Assembly (NCBI RefSeq): GCF_963678635.1 | Contig: NC_087068.1 | Location: 51,560,563-51,624,562 of the forward strand | Direction: 5' to 3' | DNA length: 64,000 bases | From: Symsagittifera roscoffensis | Lineage: Eukaryota > Xenacoelomorpha > Acoela > Convolutidae | Shown here: positions 24,773 to 33,981 of the stretch, in pieces | Layout: the number at the start of each line of letters is the position of its first letter | Position numbering within the stretch: position 1 is the stretch's first letter | Program-made: the position numbers and the translations under genes | Notes under the pieces: generated by a model | Databases searched by the model: none | The model's input: only the letters and a program-made list of their open reading frames with translations | What the model was told of the DNA's origin: nothing

Positions 24773-25132
24773 TTATTCAGATGAAAAAAAAATCAAGTTA
24801 TCGTTTATTGGGAAACTTAAAAAAATGTGTAACAAGACAAAAATTGAGTTAATTTCGAGTTCCTTGTCATTTTCTTCTTCATGTGCCACATCATGTTTCC
24901 TTCTAAACAGAGCTAAGTTATCCTGTCGAACCTTCAATTTTTCTTTCTTGTACCTTTTGTCACGAATTGTTTCAATTTTTTGCCAATCATGTAGGGAAAT
25001 TGTTAAAGGACTGAAACACTTCTTCGGTTTCAATGTTTGAGATAGATTTCCGTTTCTTTCAAAGTTTCTACTCATGTTGATAGAATGAACTGAACTGTAG
25101 AAGATTTTCAAATGATAAGAAATATATTTCAT
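24773..25132 (-). CDS. Small basic protein (member B)
   Basis: 119 residues from ATG (an alternative ATG at residue 20 would give 100). The N-terminus MKYISYHLKIFYSSVHSI is strand-like; the middle SPLTISLHDWQKIETI fits the strand-then-helix end of the other members. It is followed by a long basic helix KRYKKEKLKVRQDNLALFRRK and an acidic HEEENDKELE. Function unknown. Confidence 0.35.
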   Translation of the reverse strand: MKYISYHLKIFYSSVHSINMSRNFERNGNLSQTLKPKKCFSPLTISLHDWQKIETIRDKRYKKEKLKVRQDNLALFRRKHDVAHEEENDKELEINSIFVLLHIFLSFPINDNLIFFSSE

Positions 25133-25980
25133 TTTCAGCTGTAGATTTTGCTGATTTTCTCATAAAATCATTCAAAAATTTTGCAACACTCAGTTGACTT
25201 TAATTGTTCATGAAAGATTTTGTTGAATAAATTTTTTTTTTGTTGACTAAGGTTTTTCAAAAGGGAAGAATTTCATTAAAAACTATTCCTATTATTTACA
25301 ACCTTGGTTGCTTATCTTTATTTAGATTTAAAAAACTAGCAACATAACTAAAATCCACAAATTTTTTCATCAACCTCATCAACTTAGAGTTAGTTCTGGA
25401 ATTCTGATTGGTTAAATTTAATGGTTATTTCTAGAATTCAGAAGATTGAGAAAAATTTAGAAGTTAATGGGTAATGATTTCTTATAAAATTCAAGGATTT
25501 AATCTGTAGATTCTAAAAATTAGAAGATTCTAGAATTTAATGAATAATGACGTCAATTTTTCTGGTGGAAATATTCCACAACTTTTACTATTCTGTAAAT
25601 GTCAAAGTGTAATGACGTCATTTTTTCAGGTGGAATTACTTTTTATTAGCTAAATAATTCAAAAGACGCCTTCTTAGCTCTGTAGAGGAATCATGTCAGA
25701 CCAGGAATCAATGGCTTTTTCAAATAATTTTTCTGATGATAATTGAATATTTGTTACACGAATCTTGTCAAAAAAACTTTTTTCTAGCTTGAACAGTTTT
25801 TAACATATAAATGTAAATAACTTTTTTTTACGTGTACCAAAAACTCTCTCAAGAGTTTTGCAAAATGCAAAAAAAACAAAGAATTTTTTTTTGTAAAATG
25901 TACGTTTTTCTTGGTTTTTTCAAAAATTATGTAAAATTCTGACTTTTTTTCTTAAATGATAAGGCAAGAAACGCAAAACT
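25133..25980. other. Element centre, intergenic
   Basis: Contains an inverted CCAAT motif (TTCTGATTGGTTAAAT, about 25405), repeated TTCTAGAATT-like segments near 25430-25540, and two copies of AATGACGTCA.TTTTTC (about 25546 and 25609). TGACGTCA is the classic CRE/ATF palindrome. No gene seen. Confidence 0.4.
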
Positions 25981-25989
25981 TTAATGTAA

Positions 25990-26440
25990 AACTGCAATGA
26001 TTTATTTCGGCAGGATGCCAAAATTGTTTTATTTTTTTCTACAAATCGCGAAAAATGTTTCATTTTTTTTCGACAAATTGCAAAATTTGTTTCAGTTTTT
26101 TTAACAGAATACGAAACATGTTTCAATTTTTTCAGCAAAATGGGAAAAGTGTTTCAATTTTTTCAAGCGTATGCGAAAAGTGTTTCACTTTTTTCGTACC
26201 AATACGAAAATTGTTTCAATTTTTTTTGACAAAATGCGAGAAGTGTTTCAATTTTTTTTAATAAGATGCCAAAAGTGTTTCAATTTTTTTGACAAGATGC
26301 GAAAAGTGTTTCATCTTTTTCGACAAGATGCAAAAAGTGTTTCACTTTTTTCCTACAAATGCGAAAAGTGTTTCACTTCTCATGACAAAATGCGAAAAGT
26401 GTTTCACTTGTTTCCTACAAAATGCGACATACACTATCAG
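25990..26440. repeat. Minisatellite, unit about 39 bp
   Basis: Ten or more diverged units of the form ATGCGAAAAGTGTTTCA followed by a T-run and a GACAAR stretch. The unit length is not a multiple that keeps a single protein, and both strands give low-complexity Phe/Lys frames, so the open frames here are not genes. Confidence 0.88.
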
Positions 26441-26675
26441 ATATTTGTCACTTGTGTACAATTTTTCTATTGTTTTTCCGAATATGTGTGCAAAAACTAT
26501 TCGAGTTTCTTAACATAAGTGCGAGTTCGTATCACTGAATTAAGTTCTAATTGTTTTTCAATGATTTACCCTGAGGCTCTCATCTACTCTCAAAATCAAA
26601 ATGAAATTGAAGAAATTAATTAATTACAAAGAACAAAGTTAATACCAAACAACAATTAATTACAAAAAAAAACTT

Positions 26676-27170
26676 TTAATCAAACAGTTGTCGAGCAGCA
26701 GAAGAATTCTGGAGGTTCTCTATAGAACGCAGAGCTGGACGAGGTTCCATTGCTGGTGTTTGTTGTGGAGGAGTGTTTTGAGGTGTCATTATTTCTGTGA
26801 AACCCTCATCTTCATCTATTGTGATGGGGTCTTAGGCTGATCCTGCCTCCTGCCAAGGAAAGAGGAAGTCGTCGACTGGTTGAGCCACAAATTTTGAGTC
26901 AGGAATCTCGGGGTAGTTCATTCCCACATGATCAGAAACTTCCTCCATCATTTGCAATTCTCCAAGTTGGTTCTCTGCCATGGGTACGTGTGTCATATGA
27001 TGTTCGTTGAAGTCCCTTCGAATCACTTCCACCAAAGGCCAGACTTGGATTGGGATGTCCATTCGTGCCGGAAAAACTCCAGAGACTGCTTCTCGCGCTT
27101 GGATTTCTACTAGAAAAAGCGAAAATTCTACAGAGTACATTAGTTTGCTGTTTTGCACTGAGAAGATCAT
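26676..27170 (-). pseudogene. Small protein with acidic Pro-rich tail, interrupted by one stop (member C)
   Basis: From the ATG at 27170 the frame gives 112 residues, then TAA (26832-26834), then continues in the same frame for 51 more residues (DPITIDEDEGFTEIMTPQNT...) to a stop at 26676. The part after the stop keeps a clear protein-like composition, so the TAA is probably a recent break, unless it is read through. The N-terminal 50 residues read as strand YSVEFSLFLVEIQ, strand GVFPARMDIPI and helix QVWPLVEVIRRDF, the most PC4-like of the group. The remainder is acidic and Met/Pro-rich. Function unknown. Confidence 0.45.
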
Positions 27171-27239
27171 TTTGAGCAATAAATTGAGTAAAAGAGTAAA
27201 AAACAAAAAAGAGCTGAGAGAGGGGTAGCTGATGGGAGA

Positions 27240-27540
27240 TAACTTAAATTACGGTATTTAGAGCTGATAGAGGAGGTAGTTGATGGTAGTTTAGTTGAAA
27301 ATAAAATGATTTTTAGTTAGGAGTTAGGGGTACCTTAACTCGAATGTGTGGGTTTAACTAATCAGAACTGATTTTCCTTATTTGGATTAAAGTCGTGTCC
27401 AATAATATTTCAGCTTCCTTTTATGGCATTCTTGGATAAAAAGTCTGTCCAATCGGAAACAAAGCTCCATTTCGGGTATTGTCGTTTCCAATCACATAAA
27501 TGTTCATTTTTGTTCTAGTTGTCGTATCCAATCAGGGAAA
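27240..27540. promoter_or_regulatory. CCAAT-containing region upstream of member C
   Basis: TCCAATAA, GTCCAATCGG, TTCCAATCAC and TATCCAATCAGG occur at about 27396, 27451, 27488 and 27525. This is a second CCAAT cluster in the element, upstream of the minus-strand frame that starts at 27170. Confidence 0.45.
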
Positions 27541-27922
27541 CTTTTAAGGACTTAAGTCTTCCAAATAAGTAAAAATATATGCAAAAGCAATTGCAAAATA
27601 AAAGATCAAAAGTTTTTGGCAGTAAAAATAAAAAATATTGCTGATATTAGTAACAAAAAAAGAACATTAATAAAAGTAACATCTCTGCAAGTCTTCTCAT
27701 CAAGTTAATTGACTTTTTTGTTTGTAATCAATGAGAAACTGCTGATTTTCTAGTAGATAGTCAAGTTCTTCAAATTTGATGTAAATTTGGGAGGATGAAT
27801 CAAAGTTGTGAATTTTTCAAAGCAAATCTCTGGAAATCTGATTCCTAACCGAATCAAGCAGGAATTTGAACTTTGAAAATCCTTAAAGAAATGACGGAAT
27901 AAAGTACTTTGTTGGGGAGTTT
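27541..27922. other. Element centre, intergenic
   Basis: AT-rich with no open frame or clear repeat. Confidence 0.4.
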
Positions 27923-28204
27923 TTACAAGTTTGGGTATTGGGTAGTGGATAAAAAGAGAAATGATATATTAACGCACGAATTTTTGATTAATTTCAAATT
28001 CTCGAGAATAAACAAAATTTCTTTCCTTGTGAGGTGTAATTCGGCCGTAAGTTTGAAGCTTTGATACGCAAAATGTGGATCACAAGTAAACTCTTTGATT
28101 GAGTAAGTTTCTCTGAAGAGATCTTTGCTTAGTCGGAGAACTCTATTTTTGACAACATAAACGTCCAAAAAATTGTGAAAAGTAAGGTTCAACATCTTTT
28201 TCAT
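27923..28204 (-). CDS. Small protein (member D)
   Basis: 93 residues from the ATG at 28204 (MKKMLNLTFHNFLDVYVV). Later HFAYQSFKLTAELHLTRKEILFILENL gives the same strand, strand, helix order as the other members. Its ATG context (TTATTGATG) is similar to that of the zinc-finger gene. It diverges from the zinc-finger frame across the right-arm CCAAT array, which could serve both. Function unknown. Confidence 0.4.
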   Translation of the reverse strand: MKKMLNLTFHNFLDVYVVKNRVLRLSKDLFRETYSIKEFTCDPHFAYQSFKLTAELHLTRKEILFILENLKLIKNSCVNISFLFLSTTQYPNL

Positions 28205-28339
28205 CAATAATAAAATCAATTGAAATTTTTTTTTCTTGTAAAGTAAAACAAAGAAAATTCAGATGCTTTTTGATAGACGTTTTTCAAATAATGATTTTTT
28301 TTTTCAAATCACAAACAGTTCACTTTTAGAAAATGCTGG

Positions 28340-28565
28340 ATTCTGATTAGTTGATTTCCAACAAACAGTGTTACCAAAAAATATTCAATTTTGACTGTTT
28401 GATATCAAAATTGTTGAAAAACCCATGAGAAGTAGAACTCAGTTTTGATTGGTTGACATAAAATTTATTGAAAATTCCATGACCATTGAAAGTCGATTCT
28501 GATTGGTTGATATCAGAAAAGATAAAAATTTCCTTATAATTAATGCTCGATTCTGATTGGTTGAT
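28340..28565. promoter_or_regulatory. CCAAT array in the right arm, between two divergent frames
   Basis: Inverted CCAAT motifs (GATTGG) at 28446, 28501 and 28555, in repeats like TTCTGATTGGTTGATA 54-55 bases apart, plus a decayed TTCTGATTAGTTGAT at 28341. It lies between the minus-strand frame starting at 28204 and the zinc-finger frame starting at 28785. Confidence 0.6.
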
Positions 28566-28784
28566 AGCAAAACATTTGAAAACTCCATGGTTAAATTGGA
28601 TAAATTTTATTTCAGCTAGGCTAAATAGCTAATCCATTCTGATTTTCTTTCACCTTAAAAACAATTGGTTAAGAAATGTGCTGTTTTTTTCCTTTTTATA
28701 CATTTTTTGAGGCTACTCAACTTTTCTGTTCTAAAAATTTGGGACATTCTAAATCTCCCATTTTTTCTTTTTCTTTTTATTGAG

Positions 28785-28994
28785 ATGCCGTCACTAAGTA
28801 GAAACGAAAGAATTGCATGCCTTGAATGTGGCAAAGAATACACTCGCTTACACGCATCAAGACATCGAAAGCAATGTGGCGTTTTAAAGTGTTCCAATTG
28901 TAACTTTTATACATATAGCAACGAGGAACTTACTAATCATATCAAGAAGAAGCATTGTCAAAATAATGTTAAATTACGTATTACGTGCTCATAA
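28785..28994 (+). CDS. Small two-finger zinc protein of the inverted-repeat element
   Basis: 69 residues from ATG. Finger 1: C12-x2-C15, then H27 and C31 (CLECGKEYTRLHASRHRKQC). Finger 2: C36-x2-C39-x12-H52-x4-H57 (CSNCNFYTYSNEELTNHIKK). This is a BED/C2H2-like pair, probably binding nucleic acid or a protein partner. The upstream open frame back to 28665 is hydrophobic and probably untranslated, because the same stretch is conserved at DNA level in the other arm. A CCAAT array lies 230-340 bp upstream. The left-arm copy is broken at three key sites, so this is the working copy. Small zinc proteins are common accessory genes of large DNA transposons and viruses. The exact role is unknown. Confidence 0.65.
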   Translation: MPSLSRNERIACLECGKEYTRLHASRHRKQCGVLKCSNCNFYTYSNEELTNHIKKKHCQNNVKLRITCS

Positions 28995-29049
28995 GTCTCA
29001 AAACACACTCCTAGAAAAGGTAAAATTGATATATTTTTAATAAAAACAT

Positions 29050-30450
29050 AGTAGAAAAAACTTTGAATAATAGTTTTTTAATGAATCTGAAAAGTCTATA
29101 CACTAAATTTGAAAAACTTCTGGTAAAAAACTTACAGTTTTTACATCACTATTCTTGTTCTGTTATTTTCAAAGGTTCTGATTGATGATAAAACCAGCAA
29201 CAACCGAGTTCAAATTGTCTTGAAACTTTCAATGGAAATCGATCCGAAGAACTTTAATCTACAAAAAAACTCCATTGGTTGCCAGCTTGCGGGGATTTTG
29301 TTGCAATAAATTGGTAGTAAAAGTGAATCACATACGCTAATGAGTGCTTAAGTATTTGTTGAAATACTATAAAAAAACTGGATATTTATAAAACATCGAT
29401 TAACTGAAAGGTTTTACCTAGTGACCATTTTAAAGTTTCTGCTTAGTGCTTGTAAAAATAATCATAGAGTAGTTCGTAGCAGATATTGGTGATTGATTTA
29501 CTAAGAATTATGATTTTCTTTTGCTTTTTTTCTACGATTCAGAAAAAAAACTAATAACCGACATGGAAAATGTATGTTTTGCTAACATTTGAAAATTTTA
29601 AGATAATAATATACATCATTCTCAACCAAAAGTTTATTTCAAAGTAGAAATTCAGAGTTGAAACAGCAACATACAGTTATAGGTCGAGAAAATAAATTGA
29701 AGATTTTTTGAAAAAGGATTTATGGTATTAATTCTGCTTCGGATTAATGAACATTCGTTGAAATGATACGTTTTTCCCTCTAAAACTCAATTTTCATTTA
29801 AAATTTTGTTCGAATTTGATTAAGTTGGAAAATAGTAGATGAAGCAAAAACTGAGAAAAATCATATTGAGATAGAAACTCAATTTAATTCATTAGGAGTT
29901 TAGAGATTTTTAAATTAAAATGTAGCTTATATATTACATCTTGAGAAAAAATCCAACAAAAAAGTGTAATGTTTGGAAAATTTTTTATCATTTGAAACTG
30001 ATGAACTTATATGAAAATTCATATTTTTTGAAAATAATTTGCTGTGAAGTAAATCCAACTCCAACATCTTTTGGAAGATGATACTTGAAGCATAGCTCAA
30101 AAGTTTGCTTTCAAGGTCTACATATCTTTCTTTTGGATAAAAAAATTCGATGTAGAAAAGTTTTTAGAGAAAATAATAAGGAGCCTGCTGAATAATTCTA
30201 AACAAACTAATACTTTAGCAGAACCAGATGTATGGTCTCTTAATTCTGTGATTTTTAACAAGAAAAAATTCAACTAGACACACAGTAAAAATTTAAGTCT
30301 GTCTAGCTTCAATTTTTTTCAATTAGAAAATTAGGTTGAATTAAAGAGTTTTTGCTTAATTAAGCTCGCAAAATTATTCAATTGTTATAGTTTGCACCAT
30401 GATTTCCTTTCCTTTATCGAATTTTTTGGAGAACAGATCTTTTAGATAAT
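29050..30450. other. Right-arm sequence without a gene
   Basis: Inverted match to 20640-22044. No supported frame. Confidence 0.5.
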
Positions 30451-30592
30451 ATGAAAGTTGCAGAAACATGGAACTAAGTTCGCTTGCGTATTTTTACTTC
30501 CAAAGGTTTTGCAGATTACAAACAAAAGAACTGCTCTTAACTTCATCTAAGAAATCAACGTAAAAATACACCTTTATATTCTCAAATCATAC

Positions 30593-30811
30593 ATGTGCTT
30601 TCGAATACTTAAAATAGCAGCGATTCTTTCCCACTCCGACAGTTTTGAGAAAACTTCCGACAAAATCAAGAACAAAAAGCGAGCTACCAACCATTTTGCC
30701 AGAAAAGTGATAGTTTATGATCTCAAAAGTTGCGTTTTTGCTGAATTAGTTTGCTGTAGCAAACAAGGGAACCTAAAGGAGAACATGTACAAATTAGATG
30801 GTAATAATTAG
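30593..30811 (+). CDS. Small arm-encoded protein, right copy
   Basis: 72 residues from ATG, identical to the left copy over most of MCFRILK...KVIV and then SCVFAELV, and 15 residues longer because the left stop is absent here. The upstream extension carries a stop in this arm. Function unknown; basic, Lys-rich. Confidence 0.35.
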   Translation: MCFRILKIAAILSHSDSFEKTSDKIKNKKRATNHFARKVIVYDLKSCVFAELVCCSKQGNLKENMYKLDGNN

Positions 30812-30829
30812 ACGTTATCAGTTCTAATT

Positions 30830-32090
30830 TTATCTCTGCCAACAAATTGTTCGTTCAATTGATACTATTTTCTCCTAAACTCCTCAACTCTGACTAAATA
30901 TTCTTGCAAAGTGAGTTCACGAGCAGAAAGCAAGAACAAGCTTAAAACATAGAACATTTCTACGGAAAAACCATGAAAATTATGTTGTAGAAGCAACAGA
31001 GATAATCATCAGTTTTTAAGAAGATTTTATTGAATATCGTACAATCTAATATACTGTTAAGAGAAATATACCCCATTTTTAGTCAAGTTTTGCTGTAAAA
31101 TGTTCAATTTTTATCAATGATCTGGAATTTGTTTTTAATAATAAAGTTAAAAACGTCTCAGAAGATGTAATTTTTGTACAAGTTTGGGTTATTCTTTGAG
31201 TTTGATCTAGAAATTTCAATGACTATTGCTCTTAATGTTCAATTGAATTGAAATTCTGAGGTAATTTTCCCTGAATTGAACAAAAACCAGTTAATTACAC
31301 AAATGAAATGTTAAAAATGGAAAACTTTGGATAGATTTGAGTAATTTTTACTTTCTCGAAAGTTACGATTAATTACTTTATTTTCCCGAGAAATCGGCAA
31401 CCATTCAGAGCATTATATAAACCGCTTTTTAGCTAAAATTAGGGTAAACTTTGTCGTATTTGATTATTTTGAGAGAAAATTGTGGAAAAGTCCATACTTC
31501 CATTCAAATTTTTGTATCAGTGTCTCAACATGATGCCAATTGAAATACAATTTGAGCTTAATTTTAAACTCTAAACATATCCATATTCTTGTAAATTAGA
31601 TCAGAAGCAACAAAAAACTTGCCAAACTTTGAGATATCTGCATTTTTTTCCGAAAACTTGAAATTTTTTGCAAATTTTTCCAAAAACTTTGAATTTTTAA
31701 AAAAGTTTTCCAAAAACTTGAATTTTTTGAAAATTTTTCCAAAAACTTGAAACTTTTTTTAAGGTTTCAGTAGTTTTCATTGTAGTTTAATCTAGGTTGA
31801 ATACAGTTTCAGAAAAAAAGATCATCTAAAAAAATAGTTATTAAGTCAAATTATATCAAATCTTATCGGGTTTTAGAATTTTTTGAAAAAATATCAGTTT
31901 TTTATAAACATTTCCAAATTTTTGCACATCATGAACCAAGAAACATAACGTCTTCATTACAAAATCTACATAATATACTCAAAAATTACATAACGCGTGC
32001 CGAATTTTTTTTTGGCGAAAAAACTAGACATTTCCACACGAAATCCAAACAAAATACAGTTTTTCTTACCATTCTCTTACCATCACACTG
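30830..32090. other. Right-arm sequence without a gene
   Basis: Inverted match to the left arm, with about 150-250 bp of extra sequence around 31.1-31.3 kb that is absent from the left arm. Confidence 0.5.
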
Positions 32091-32560
32091 AAACCTTTCC
32101 ATTCCCTATATTCATACATTGGGAAACCTATTCCCTACGTTAATATAATGAATTTCTAAACCTTATACATAGGGAGATCTATACACTATCCTAATACATG
32201 GGAAATCTAATCACTATCTTAACACATGGTAAGATCGGGCGCCAAAACTTTTTCTGAAACTTACCATCTTATCATCTCAAACCTTACCATTGTAATACAT
32301 AAGGAATACTATTACCCAATGAGTTCTTATTTCCCTACAAAGAATTTCGTATATATAGGGAAATCTATACACTATACATGGGAAATTCGGGCGCCGAAAA
32401 AAACTTACCATCTGAAACTTACCATCTGAAACCTGGTCAATAGGAATCATATTCACTATCTTAATACATTGGGAAATCTATACACTATGTTAATACATAG
32501 ATGGCTGACCGGATGCTCTATAGCCTATGTTAATACATGGGGGTCAGCCACCCCCCGGAC
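32090..32560. repeat. Terminal subrepeats of the right arm
   Basis: Inverted counterpart of 18720-19170: alternating CACTATCTTAATACATGGG-like and AAACTTACCATCTGAAA-like motifs. The frame at 32226-32429 is built from them and is not a gene. Confidence 0.7.
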
Positions 32561-32584
32561 GATTTTCATCCAACATATACTACT

Positions 32585-32590
32585 CATGCT
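32585..32590. repeat. Target-site duplication, right copy (CATGCT)
   Basis: Perfect match to 18687-18692. Confidence 0.85.
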
Positions 32591-33348
32591 GCTCATGGGC
32601 GTTTAGTCTATGACCTTCACGACCCAAAACGGATACCTCGCATTGGAATATAAAATTCATCAAGTAGCAAAGCCAACATGAAAAATACAGGTTATCAATA
32701 AATAATGTTTTTTTATGAGATTTTTAAGATGTCACAGTGTTACGTCGAGGAGTTTGCATACTAGGTTTGCAATATACATAGGCAACTCGCACAAAAGCAA
32801 CCATTGCTAGATTCCCTGCCCGAAAAAGCTTGTACCACCTCGCCTTTCAAGTAGCTAAAATACAAGAGCAAAAAACAACAAAATTTATTCAAAAATCATG
32901 GAAAAAAAAGCACGTTTGCAAGTTTATCAACCACTATTCAAAACATAAAATTCAGAAGCCAAGAACTATCACTATTGAACCACAAAGTTTTTGGAGCATC
33001 ACATTATGACATGCACTTACACATGAAATGTGACTAAAGAAGCGGCAGAAGTCTGAAAAAAAATGGCGATCTCTTAAATCTCGAAGCACTTCATCACTTA
33101 TTCGAACTCGAAAGAACGCAAATCCTACAATCATTCGCACTGGCCGTATTTAAAATCTTTTATAAAGGATAATTCCTCTCAGGAAACCGCTCTATTTTAT
33201 ATTACGAAGGAAATATTCTTTGGTACTGAACCTGTTCGAAAAAAGTCTCACCATTAAATTTTTTGCAGATAAACGCTGCAGTCAAATAATACCAATTTTC
33301 TGCAAAAACAAACTCAATTTTTAGACAAACTTTACGACGTACATATTT
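32591..33348 (+). other. Retroelement interior, right of the nested element
   Basis: The A-rich, G-poor plus-strand composition resumes directly after the target duplication. Short interrupted frames only. Confidence 0.4.
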
Positions 33349-33546
33349 TTGGAGAACGAAGCCCCAAGTGGATCAGAAAGTAGCCACCACGTAGTACAAC
33401 TAAATCCCAAAACAGATAATTATTATCTGTTCACACGATACTCTGAAATAATGCAACTACTGAAAAATTTTTCACCAAAAAGGGTCCGCACAGCAGCCAG
33501 AAACCTAAACATTGACCTACAACCAAGAAGTTTTCTCAAAATTTGA
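33349..33546 (+). pseudogene. Coding remnant in the right part of the retroelement
   Basis: 65-codon frame (non-ATG entry) with TDNYYLFTRYSEIMQLLKNF and KRVRTAARNLNIDL, a convincing helical protein composition. Other frames continue it to about 33770 (for example GKLAEIAGCSDIKTPDWSGY near 33640), so this is a longer gene broken by frameshifts. Family not recognised. By position it could be a retroelement 3' gene. Confidence 0.35.
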
Positions 33547-33981
33547 TATACAACATCACATTAGAACACAACAATTTAAAGAGCTTCTCACCAAAAAGGA
33601 TACAATCCAATGACAATCTATAGATCAAAACAGAGGAAAACTTGCCGAAATAGCAGGCTGCTCAGATATTAAAACACCAGATTGGAGTGGATATTTTAAA
33701 AATTTTAAAGATTATATCTACCTCGACGGAGAAAAATATCGAGCTGAACATATATTTCCAGTGCAAATACTGAAGTTATACACATCAAAAATGATTTATT
33801 AGACTTACTAGGATGGCCCTTTTATATTCTAGAACGGTTAACAATTTCAGAACTTTTTTATTTTCCTTTCTTAAAGGATTTTTTAAAACATGTGCGAAAC
33901 ATTAACAAGTTAACAGACAAGCAAGCGTAGCCTGAATAGTATTTGCGGGATTTTTTTTGAATATAATAAAAAATATATTAC

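Larger units (their letters stand above)
18693..32584. mobile_element. 13.9-kb inverted-repeat element, Polinton-sized, with 6-bp target duplication
   Basis: Ends AGTAGTATATGTTGG...CCAACATATACTACT, flanked by perfect CATGCT duplications. The arms (18693-22635 and about 28400-32584) are imperfect inverted repeats of about 4 kb. A 6-bp target duplication, AG terminal bases and this size are known features of Polinton/Maverick elements. However, I see no protein-primed polymerase B, retroviral-type integrase, ATPase, protease or capsid frame. What is seen is a small zinc-finger frame, a C-terminally hydrophobic small frame, and several small minus-strand frames in the 5.8-kb centre. It is either a non-autonomous or gutted Polinton-like element, or a separate class. 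It inserted into the LTR element, whose A-rich interior resumes on both sides. Confidence 0.85.
28400..32584 (-). repeat. Right inverted-repeat arm
   Basis: Inverted copy of 18693-22635, slightly longer through insertions. It carries the intact zinc-finger frame and the second copy of the small arm-encoded frame. Ends ...CATATACTACT, followed by CATGCT. Confidence 0.9.

Noticed and set aside
26055-26518. Overlapping Phe/Lys-rich frames
   Set aside because: Product of the 39-bp minisatellite, open in several frames at once.
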